The position numbers were made by a program, and so were the translations under genes. Shown here in pieces: positions 9,949 through 19,200 of a stretch of 45,932 nucleotides of DNA. A model generated the notes under the pieces. That model was not told the origin of the DNA and searched no databases. It saw only the letters and a program-made list of their open reading frames with translations. Each line of letters opens with the position of its first letter. The stretch's first letter is position 1. The stretch comes from Bacteroidota bacterium (GTDB taxonomy: Bacteria > Bacteroidota > Bacteroidia > Bacteroidales > FEN-979): positions 1 through 45,932 of the forward strand of contig JAPLDG010000313.1 of assembly GCA_026391845.1 (NCBI GenBank). The letters run 5' to 3'.

Positions 9949-11223
9949 TCAGTTGTTTATAAAATTCAAATAATCAACAAATTTTTGCAATTTGTATTCA
10001 TTGCTGTTGCCAGCCTCAAAGACCAAATTGTAACTGTTTGCTGAAAAACCCATAATGCCCGCAAAATCTAAATCACCTAACGAGGATGGCTCAGCTGCCA
10101 GGTATTTTTTTCGGATCCTTACAAAATTGCCTGATGTGGAAATTATGATATCAACCAGGTTTGAATGAATTGAACCAATTGAATTTCCTTCATTATCCAT
10201 TGGAGCCATTTTAAAAGCGTTTTTTAAATCGGTGTTTGTCATGTTTTTGTGTCTGAATACCTGGCTGACGCTTCTTTTAGGGTCATATGCATTTCTATAA
10301 TCCCCGTTATATAATTGAACTTCTTTTATGTCTGTCAGTGCGATACTGATTTTATTAATGACACAACTATCATCCCCGGTTATAAGGTTTTTGAAATTTA
10401 TCGCTTCGTAAATCCAGATACTATCAGGTGTGTTTACAATTTTATACAGCTCGACATGAATATCATACAGGTCCTTCCGAAGGATATTTTTCACTATTCC
10501 ATGCCTGCTTTCAATTTTTAAATTTGTAAAATGGTAATCGGTTGATCCACTGATGAAATTGAAAACAGTAGTGGATGTTTTTAATGATCCTTTCATGGTC
10601 TGGTATTCCTGGAGCCTTGCGAGCCTTTCTTCTTCCTCCTTTTTCAGCATAGCGGTTCTTTGGGCTTCCTGGTTTTCAGAAATCCAGGAAATCAATGCCA
10701 TCCCCATTCCGGCTCCGGTATATGCAAGGGAGGTGGTTGGGTCACTTATATTCTGGGCTCCAGCCAGGGTTGCGTCAACCCAGGCTCCGGATTCCTTTTT
10801 TCCGCTGTTAACCGAATTCTGATATGATTCCATTGCTGCATTTTGAGCATTGTTTAATTCCATATGTGTTTGCAGATCTTTTGTTTGCATATCCCTTACA
10901 GGGTCAGGTCCGCCCCCCCGATAAGCCTCATTGCTCACGGCATTGCCATCACCGTTCACCATCATATCAGCTTTACAATCCGGTGCCGGACCTGGTTCTG
11001 AACCACAATTTCTTGGTGTAGCTCCGGCTTTTCCATTGTCACACCAGCATTGCAGATATTCTGCCAGCTTATTCAGGTATGCGGCTCTTTCAGGACACTT
11101 TGTTTGACGTGCTCCTTTTCTGGCTGTTTCTGCTGCTTTCCCATAGGCGTCCCCAACCTGTCCGATTGAATTAAGGGAAAAAAAAACGGGAATAAGCCAC
11201 AGAACAAATGCTGCAATTTTCAT
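9949..11223 (-). CDS. Hypothetical exported protein
   Basis: Signal peptide MKIAAFVLWLIPVFFSLNSIGQ, Cys-rich N-terminal helical region; 7 bp upstream of the barrel gene in an apparent operon. Confidence 0.65.
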   Translation of the reverse strand: MKIAAFVLWLIPVFFSLNSIGQVGDAYGKAAETARKGARQTKCPERAAYLNKLAEYLQCWCDNGKAGATPRNCGSEPGPAPDCKADMMVNGDGNAVSNEAYRGGGPDPVRDMQTKDLQTHMELNNAQNAAMESYQNSVNSGKKESGAWVDATLAGAQNISDPTTSLAYTGAGMGMALISWISENQEAQRTAMLKKEEEERLARLQEYQTMKGSLKTSTTVFNFISGSTDYHFTNLKIESRHGIVKNILRKDLYDIHVELYKIVNTPDSIWIYEAINFKNLITGDDSCVINKISIALTDIKEVQLYNGDYRNAYDPKRSVSQVFRHKNMTNTDLKNAFKMAPMDNEGNSIGSIHSNLVDIIISTSGNFVRIRKKYLAAEPSSLGDLDFAGIMGFSANSYNLVFEAGNSNEYKLQKFVDYLNFINN

Positions 11224-11228
11224 TTTTC

Positions 11229-12347
11229 TTATTTTAAAAGTAAAAAATCTATTTCCGCCAATCCTGCATATAATTCTTGTGTTGACTTTTTAAAAGCCTC
11301 AATGGCATCAAATCCATCTACTGCTGTTTTCAATACTGTTGTCGAATATGGCTTGCCATAATGTACTTCAATAAGGGAACTTACATTATTATGCGATAAC
11401 TGGTCCAAAACTGCTTTGTTTCCTGCGAACTTCTTTTCAATGTCTGAAAAGAATGATACTTTTTCATCCTGCATTGGGTCTGTCAGAATCCCGATATGGA
11501 AAACAGGGGCAGAGATTATGTACAATGTTGTGGAAGATCGAAGTCCTGAAAACCGTCCGGGTTCGGGCATTATCTTTATGCCCGCTGTAAAAAAAACATA
11601 AAAGGAATTTGCAGAGGAGCTATTACTGCTATCTTTGTTTGTGGTGTCGGGCAATGAAATATTAAATTGAATTTCAGTGTAAATTTTGTCAGCTTTTTGA
11701 AAACCTTTATCAATATTTGATATATCACTATTGATTTTTTCAAATTTATTATCAACATTGCTTAACAGTAGATTTTTAAGTTTATCCGTATTTTCAAAGA
11801 CTTGTTTAAGGTTATTGGTATAGTCAATAAAGAGTTCACCAACATGGTCAAATGGCGTTGAAGGCCGCAGAATACCCTTCAATTTCTTTTTCACTCCAAT
11901 GAATACATTGTAATAATCCTGAGCCCTTTTAATAATATCCAAATATTCATCAAAACCCTCCACAGGCTTTTCTTCAGGTTTGGATTCATGGACAATGGCA
12001 ATTGGACCCAGGAAATTGAAATATGTAAAAACTGCGTCCCGCACTCTGCCTTTGCCAATGAAAGCACTAAAATTGAGTTCGAAATCCTGGCTTCTTTTCA
12101 ATTTTGCCATCACATCCTTATCTGTACTGCCATGAATAGTTCCCCAATATGTATTGCCGGTTTTAAAAGCTCCGCGTTTATACAGTCGGACCTGCCATTC
12201 AATCACGACTAATTTTTCCGGGTCACCATTATCAACTTTAATAATGGTGTTTCCCTGGTTAATATAATAGATAGATTGAGCAAGGAGAGTTTCTGAAAGA
12301 CCTTGAATAAAAAGTAGTATGTGCAATATCAAATAGCATTTTTTCAT
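11229..12347 (-). CDS. Hypothetical exported protein
   Basis: Signal peptide MKKCYLILHILLFIQGLSETLLAQ; first gene of a three-gene minus-strand operon. Confidence 0.65.
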   Translation of the reverse strand: MKKCYLILHILLFIQGLSETLLAQSIYYINQGNTIIKVDNGDPEKLVVIEWQVRLYKRGAFKTGNTYWGTIHGSTDKDVMAKLKRSQDFELNFSAFIGKGRVRDAVFTYFNFLGPIAIVHESKPEEKPVEGFDEYLDIIKRAQDYYNVFIGVKKKLKGILRPSTPFDHVGELFIDYTNNLKQVFENTDKLKNLLLSNVDNKFEKINSDISNIDKGFQKADKIYTEIQFNISLPDTTNKDSSNSSSANSFYVFFTAGIKIMPEPGRFSGLRSSTTLYIISAPVFHIGILTDPMQDEKVSFFSDIEKKFAGNKAVLDQLSHNNVSSLIEVHYGKPYSTTVLKTAVDGFDAIEAFKKSTQELYAGLAEIDFLLLK

Positions 12348-12400
12348 CAGAAAGAATAAGTTTTATGGTTCATGCCTAATTGAAAAAATGTTGATATGTA

Positions 12401-12436
12401 CAAATCTATACGAGTTTAATTATTTTTTTTACAAAA
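12401..12436 (-). promoter_or_regulatory. Possible Bacteroidota-type promoter for the 12347-9159 operon
   Basis: On the minus strand TTTTG (12432-12436) then, ~23 nt later, TAGATTTG (12401-12408); -7 matches TAnnTTTG, spacing slightly long. Confidence 0.4.
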
Positions 12437-12630
12437 CTACTGCTGTCATTATCCTAACACAATAGTACTAAAGTGTCATTTTTTATACTATTTTTGCCAG
12501 GAATAAATCAACCTCGACCTTTATCTGTTGAATGATCAGCCTGTAATCAGGTTCCTCTGAAGAACTTCCCCCGCTATCTTTCGTTTAGACTTGTGAATTC
12601 CGAAATAAGAATTTGCACAATAAATGACAC

Positions 12631-13419
12631 ATGAAGAGCAAGAAAAAAAATCGCAATTACTACGAAGAGTATCTTGAGGTATGCAGGTCAGTTTCTGCCG
12701 CAAGCGGAATTCTTGATTTGAAGGAGGCGCTTAAAAAGGAGAATTCCGGAAAATGTCGTTCTCTGCCATTCGGAACCTGCCTGATGGACTATTCCTGTAA
12801 TAATTACGCTTACTTAAGCGACCACTGCGATGATATCATCAGCTACTCAAAAGACGAATATATAGATGGAGGACCCGACTACCATGCCCGGAAATTTCAT
12901 CCTGATGATAAAATCATATTCACCAGTCAGGTTTTTCGCGATATCAGGGAATTTTGGAGCCACATTCCGGCAGGGGAAATTCCCAATTACAGGTTTTCTT
13001 TCAATCACCGTTACTCCCGTAAAGACGGTACAACTTCACAGCTCCTGCAACAGAGCACCTATATGGAACCGGATCCCGGCGGCATCCCGGTGTTAAACCT
13101 GCTGACATTCACCGATATTGGCGATTTTAAAACTGATACAAGTCTGGTGCTGACAGTTTCCCGTCTTATTGACGGCCTGGGATATGTGAAAGTTTTTTCA
13201 AAATCGTATCCCCAATCAGGAAATACCCTCCTGTCGGAAAGGGAACTCGAGGTTCTAAGACTCTGCATTGATGGCTTGACCAGTAAAATGATTGCTGAAA
13301 AGCTTTTCCTGAGTGAACAGACAGTAAAAAACCACAAACGCAACATGATGGCGAAGACCTCGGCAAGTAACATTGCTGCATTGATCAGTTTGAGTCTGAT
13401 GAATAATTGGATATTCTGA
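12631..13419 (+). CDS. PAS-like domain + LuxR-type HTH transcriptional regulator (no receiver domain)
   Basis: C-terminal LSERELEVLRLCIDGLTSKMIAEKLFLSEQTVKNHKRNMMAKTSASNIAALISLSL is a LuxR/GerE HTH; N-terminal region resembles a PAS fold. Confidence 0.85.
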   Translation: MKSKKKNRNYYEEYLEVCRSVSAASGILDLKEALKKENSGKCRSLPFGTCLMDYSCNNYAYLSDHCDDIISYSKDEYIDGGPDYHARKFHPDDKIIFTSQVFRDIREFWSHIPAGEIPNYRFSFNHRYSRKDGTTSQLLQQSTYMEPDPGGIPVLNLLTFTDIGDFKTDTSLVLTVSRLIDGLGYVKVFSKSYPQSGNTLLSERELEVLRLCIDGLTSKMIAEKLFLSEQTVKNHKRNMMAKTSASNIAALISLSLMNNWIF

Positions 13420-14223
13420 TCAACCGGTCACGAAAAATCTATCAAGCACGGCCGCAAGTTCAACGGGTTTTTCTACGATGATAAAATGGCCGCATCCCCT
13501 GATCACCTGGATTTGCTGTTCCCATAGGTTCCTGATTTTCATTTGTTCAAGGTATTGCAACTGAACTGCAAGATCATCAGCAGCATGGATGATTGCAACG
13601 GACCCGTGGAATCGGTTCAGTTTGTCAATCTGATCGCCGGCATGCTGAGCCAGGTTCAAGCAACCGTCGCGGAATGAAGGGCTTGTTTCCCTAATAGAAT
13701 CCTTGATTTCACTTTTTAACTGGATGTTGCCGATCCGGATCACAGCTTGATAAAGTCGTTCAATCTCATTTTCAGAGAGTATGCCTTGCAGAAACAGGGC
13801 GGAATCCTCATTTAAATGGTATGCCGCTGTCATATCCGCCATCGATCGGAGTGGGGGGTGCCCTGCAATGGCAATTTTCTTTATGGCGGGAACCAGGTCG
13901 AAAGATTCCAGCAACAAAAATCCACCCATTGAAAAACCAAAAGCAGCAACCTCAGCAATTCCAAAGTAATCAAGAACGGCGTTGAAAAGCAAGGCAAGGT
14001 TCTCCCTGGTGAAGTCCGATTTATCCCATGCCTCCGATTGATTATGACCAGGAAGGTCAAGTGTAAGTATATGATACCGTGGCTCAAGCAAACAGGTTAA
14101 TGGACTGAAAAAGCCCGAATGAACAGAATTGCCATGAATTAACAGCACCGGAGGATTGACTGCACTGCCAGTTTCATAAATGGCTATGGACTTATTCAAA
14201 CAGTTAATAGAAGATTGCTTCAT
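13420..14223 (-). CDS. Alpha/beta hydrolase
   Basis: VLLIHGNSVHSGFF...LTLDLPGHNQSEAWD...EVAAFGFSMGGFLLLES (nucleophile elbow GFSMGG), C-terminal GCGHFIIVEKP. Confidence 0.9.
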   Translation of the reverse strand: MKQSSINCLNKSIAIYETGSAVNPPVLLIHGNSVHSGFFSPLTCLLEPRYHILTLDLPGHNQSEAWDKSDFTRENLALLFNAVLDYFGIAEVAAFGFSMGGFLLLESFDLVPAIKKIAIAGHPPLRSMADMTAAYHLNEDSALFLQGILSENEIERLYQAVIRIGNIQLKSEIKDSIRETSPSFRDGCLNLAQHAGDQIDKLNRFHGSVAIIHAADDLAVQLQYLEQMKIRNLWEQQIQVIRGCGHFIIVEKPVELAAVLDRFFVTG

Positions 14224-14367
14224 GGGGGACCAGAATTATTAGAACATGCGGCAGCGCTACGTATTACCAAAGGGAACACCACAAAAATACGAATAAATCA
14301 TGACTATAAAGAGGACACTGGGTGGTAGCCAATATCGAAATTGTTTCACAATGTTGAACAAACCTGA

Positions 14368-16248
14368 TCACAGGGGCATGATAATATCGACTGAAATTCC
14401 GGTATTCGGAGTACTTTCAAAAGATAATTTTCCGCCGAACGACTCAACCCTGTTGGTGATGTTGGGTATCCCCTGGCCAACCCGTTTTCCCGTTGAAGCA
14501 GTGAACCCTTTGCCATTGTCGGAATACCGGATCGCCAGTTTACCATCGCTGCGTCGGATATCAAGGCTTATCCTTGTCGCTTCTGCATGTTTCAGGGTGT
14601 TGCTGACCAGTTCGTTGATGCAGCGGTAAACTGCCAGTTCGATCTTTGGCTCCAGTCTTTCATCAAATTCAGAAATAAAGGATATCTCATATTTAGAATT
14701 GGTCATCAGCGGGGCCAGCAAATTGTTTAGCGCGATTGTCAGCCCGTGTTTTTCCAGTACGTGGGGACTGATGTTATGTGAGATCCTGGAAACTTCTTCG
14801 ATTGCCTCGGAAATCACCATCTGCAGCCGGTTTTGGATGGACTCCCTGGTTTCAGGTGTGGCATCAAGAAAGGCTTGAAAATAATGATTAATGGCCGAAA
14901 GAACGGGCCCGAGCCCATCGTGAAGGTCACGGGCGATGCTGCTTCGTTCGTTGTTTTCCGTTTCTACAACTGCCTCGATCAGTTTTTGCTTCAGGACCCC
15001 CTTTCTTCTCAGCCTGAAATAGAACAGGCTGAAAACAAAGGCGAGGGAGAGTGTGATGGAGATGATGATCAGCAGAATGATCTGGCGATGGTTAAAATCA
15101 TTTTTTTTCTGCTCCTCCCTGATCTTCTGTTCCTTGACAAACAGGTCGTACCTGGCCGATTGTTCAAGTATCTGGTTGTTCATCCGGTCTTTGTAGAATT
15201 CACTTTTCAACCAGTTGTAAAGGTTCTGAAAACCATACGCATCCTTGAAATTGCCGAGAGCTGAATACACGGTGGCATATTGACCGTAGATCCGCATATA
15301 GAGATTACGGTTCTCCCATAAGTGTGAAAGCTGTGTTGCCTCATTCAGTGCTCCGAGCGCGGCGTGATAATCCTTTTTACCAATATACAGGTTGCTCAGG
15401 TTGATCAGCGAATTCATCGCCTGGAAAGGCATTCCCGCCGCAAGGAAATTGGATACCGATTGTCGCGACAGATCAAAGGCTTTGTTGTAATTCCTGCGCC
15501 GTATATACTGATAGCTCAGTTCATTCTGGGAAGCGGCAAGGTCGCGTTTGTCGCCGATCCTGCGGGAGAGATCAATGCAAAGAAGGGAATACTTGAAAAC
15601 CGAGTCGGTATAACTCCCTGCCGGTTTTTCGGATTCGTTGTAAAGGGCCGCCAGACGATTCCATGCGTAGGCCAGGTTCTCGTCGGAAAGGGGCGAAGTC
15701 CGTTCCAGCAAGCTGTAAATCAGGCTGATCCCCTTGGGATATTCCAGCTTCTGACGATATGCCTCGCAGAGTTCAATCTTGGCATGGTCAGCCTCTGCCG
15801 TATTTCCCGGGAGAATCCTGATAGCCCTCATCAAAAGCCTGATTGCATTGTCGGGCATGGACCGCTCAAGGTACCATCGGGCGTAATATTGCAGAGAGTC
15901 AGGATGGTTGAGTGAATCAGGGGCAAGGAACTGCGTTTTTCCGGGAATGTCCTTCCCGGCTTTAACTGCCTCATTGATTCTCATCTGAAGGAAGCTGAGC
16001 CTGGCTATCTGTAACATGGTAAGTTCATGCCCGTATGCAGAAAGTGTTTCAATACAATTGACAGAGGTTCTGACATGGGTTGTAAGACTGCCAAGGGCCT
16101 TGTTATACACAGAATCAAAATTTCTTTGAAAACTTTTTTCCTGACCGAAAAGCATTGTGGTCAGCAAAATTGCCAGGCGAGTTGCAACCGACTTGCATGT
16201 TCTTTTCAAGATCAGGAGAGTAAAACCAGTTTCGGGATAAAGATACAA
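14368..16248 (-). CDS. TPR-containing sensor histidine kinase (NarL/DegS-like HisKA_3)
   Basis: TPR region, TM (IILLIIISITLSLAFVFSLFYF), HisKA_3 ERSSIARDLHDGLGPVLSAINHY, HATPase NELVSNTLKHAEATRISLDI...YSDNGKGF...GIPNITNRVESFGG. Confidence 0.93.
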   Translation of the reverse strand: MYLYPETGFTLLILKRTCKSVATRLAILLTTMLFGQEKSFQRNFDSVYNKALGSLTTHVRTSVNCIETLSAYGHELTMLQIARLSFLQMRINEAVKAGKDIPGKTQFLAPDSLNHPDSLQYYARWYLERSMPDNAIRLLMRAIRILPGNTAEADHAKIELCEAYRQKLEYPKGISLIYSLLERTSPLSDENLAYAWNRLAALYNESEKPAGSYTDSVFKYSLLCIDLSRRIGDKRDLAASQNELSYQYIRRRNYNKAFDLSRQSVSNFLAAGMPFQAMNSLINLSNLYIGKKDYHAALGALNEATQLSHLWENRNLYMRIYGQYATVYSALGNFKDAYGFQNLYNWLKSEFYKDRMNNQILEQSARYDLFVKEQKIREEQKKNDFNHRQIILLIIISITLSLAFVFSLFYFRLRRKGVLKQKLIEAVVETENNERSSIARDLHDGLGPVLSAINHYFQAFLDATPETRESIQNRLQMVISEAIEEVSRISHNISPHVLEKHGLTIALNNLLAPLMTNSKYEISFISEFDERLEPKIELAVYRCINELVSNTLKHAEATRISLDIRRSDGKLAIRYSDNGKGFTASTGKRVGQGIPNITNRVESFGGKLSFESTPNTGISVDIIMPL

Positions 16249-16269
16249 TTATTTTAACTTCCGGGAAGT

Positions 16270-19200
16270 CTACCTGGTTTTTACAAGTTTGATCGTCTCA
16301 TTTTGATTTCCAGTCTTGATTTTTACAAAATACAACCCTGCCGGAATCCCTGAGAGGTCAAATTCGTGTCGCTTTTCGCCCGTCATTGACTCCTTCAGCA
16401 TCCGATCTCCGCATAATCCGTAAATTTCCACAGTGATATTCCCTGCCGGGATCGATTCCCTGCTCATCAGCGTGAAGATGCCACTGGTGGGGTTGGGATA
16501 AAGTGAAAAGCTGTTCTTTTCGGCCACAGACTCCGTAGTTTGCTCTCCGGCAGTGAGAACAGGCGCCAACGGTGCGGTACTGCCGCAGATCGTCCCGGTT
16601 TCAATGTATCCGTGGAGGTGACCCCCCCCCTGAACCAGGGTTCCGGGAAGGAAAATGACCTTTGCTCCGGCTAAAAAAGTGGCGTTACCACCGGGTGCAA
16701 CAGTAACCAAAGATCCGGAGCCGGCAACCGTGACCGCATTGACCGCTTCGAATCGCGAAGTGGCTGTAACCGTCACATTCTGAACGCTCCTGAAATCCGG
16801 AGCAAGAATGGCGCAGGTTCCCATGCCCTGGATGGCGAAGGTGTATTCACCGGGGCTACAACCGCTGAAAGCTAACTGTACGGTGGCAGTTTGCAAACCG
16901 GGCAAAGTCGGAAGGAATGTCACCGTAAAACTGGCGGAACCATAACCCGGGACCGGAGATGCAGGAGCAACCGCTCCGATGCTGAAGAAGGAGGCACCGG
17001 CACCGGTTGTTGAGATCGAAGTAACAGCAAGGTCCACCACGCCTGTATTTCTGATCGTATAGGTGTAACCCAGGCTGCTGCCATCGGCGACACTTCCGAA
17101 ATCGGTGTTATCGGCCACACCAGGCATTGGATCTCCATTTTCAATTGTAATGGCTGGTGAGCCTCCCTGCAGTTCAATCCCTTCGCGGGCACTTCCCGCC
17201 ACCCAGTTGGAAGCCGTGCCGTTCATGGCGAAATTGCCCAGGTGACCATCGAAAGCCCCTGGCTGGGCAAGGTTCCCGATCGTATTAATGGCGGTATTGC
17301 TCCCGTCCGCTACACCGTAGTCAAAGCTATAATACAGCACAAGCCCGTTTTGCGGAAGGGTGAGGCTGCACATGCCCGCCCTGATCTGGCTTGGAGTACG
17401 GGCCACATTCCAGATGCGCACTTCATCCAGAGAACCATTCGTAAACTCAGAACTTCCGCCAAGGGCGCCAAGAAACAATCCTCCGGTGATAACAGGAAGG
17501 GGTGAATCAGCGGAATTCCGCTGAGCCACCACCTGACCGTCGAGATACGACGTAAACCCGTTGACCGTGTTGCGCTGCCAGGTGAAAGCAATATGGTGCC
17601 AGTTTCCGTCATTAAAGCCATTCCCCACAGGGAGTCCGGAATTGGTTCCAAGATCATTGGACAAAATATGAATGCTGTTTGCCCAGGCTGCTACGATATA
17701 GGTGTCTCCAGCGGGTTGCATGCGAACCGCCGACTGGCTGCTTAACCCTTTGAACCAGTATTCCACCGTTATGGCATCGCCTCCGTTTACAAGCGGAGTG
17801 GAAGATCCGCAGGGACTGATGCTTACTTGATCATCGATGCCGTCGAAGTTGAGCGCGTTGCTGGTGGTGATGGGTGGAATATTTCCTCCAAGAAGAGTGA
17901 AAGCCAGATGTCCATAGGATTGGCCTCCTCCTTCCGTGATCCTGAATTCGACCCGATCGGTAGCCCCGAGCCAACCTGTCCAGACCCAGCTATGTGAATC
18001 ACAACATCCGCCATGGCTCCATACCATAGTCCCATTGAACAATAATTGGGCTTCATCATCATGTCCGGGAACATCCAGCCGGTAATACCCGCAGGGGAAC
18101 CCCTGCCTTTTAGCGCTGAAGGAATGGTTATCGATACTTACTGCACAGCCGTAATAGCCCGGGGCATCCGAAGGTGACCCGTTGATTTCCCAGAAAGTCG
18201 CCGAATTGAAGTCAAGATTGGTATCGATGTAATACCCCGAGAAATTGGTATTCCAGCTTGTTTCCCCGCTGCTGCTGGCACCACCGGCATTCCAGGCATA
18301 AACGATCCATTCGTTCTGACCGAAATCATTTGTGGAGACATTCGGAATAGCCGTCACGCTTACTGTACTGTTCGTGCTGAAGTCGGGGCAGCCGACGGAA
18401 TGGGCGACCTGGTAGGAATAAGAACCGCTTTGGGTTACCACAATCGATGGTGTGGTTGAACTATTTGACCAAAGAACTGAACCACCAAGGGGTGAGGAGG
18501 ATGGCACCACCCATGCAGGTGAATTGATAAGATTGCCGTTATAACCGTTGGGTGAAGAATCGAATGCCGTGGTTCCTGTGGTTTGATCCAGCGTGTAATA
18601 TGCCACCAGGTTCGGGCTGTTAAAGGCTACCGTGCGGTCATAGTTTTGTATGATATCGGCATTGCTGCGGGCGGTATTCCATATCCTGATCTCATCGAAC
18701 TGGCCGGTAAACCAGGCACCGCTTCCAAGGTTGGTTGCATCCGTTGCTCCAAAAGCCCAGTATTGAGCGCCCGGGGATTGCCTCACCCCGTTGACCGATC
18801 CGGAGGAAAGTACGCCATCGAGGAAACCATCGAGCATGTTGGTGGCCGCATTATACCTGACTACAGCATGATGCCATTGGCCGAAACTGATCGATCCAAG
18901 GACTACGGGATCGAGCGGCCATACCCTCACAAGTACGTGACCATCCGGTATGACTTCGATCTGAGAATCGTGCCAGCCTGCATTGGGGACCGGCGGGTCC
19001 AGTTCTGTTGCGACCACACCGTGGGAGTCAGCTTTAAACCAGATCTCTACAGTCATCGAATTATCCGGGAAAGCCGGTTTTAAATTCGGGGTTAAAAGAT
19101 ATTGCTGGTTGCCACTCAGGGATAATCCATTGCCTCCCCGTGCGACGGACAATGTCACGGAACCTCCCTGGCAGAATGAAGTCGGACCGTTTTCTATCAC

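Noticed and set aside
10913-10919. C7 homopolymer in the 424-aa exported protein as a phase-variation site
   Set aside because: Only seven bases; much weaker candidate than the G9 tract at 16622-16630.
14833-15915. Plus-strand ORFs of 143 and 183 aa antisense to the TPR histidine kinase
   Set aside because: Overlap a confidently assigned kinase; composition typical of shadow ORFs.
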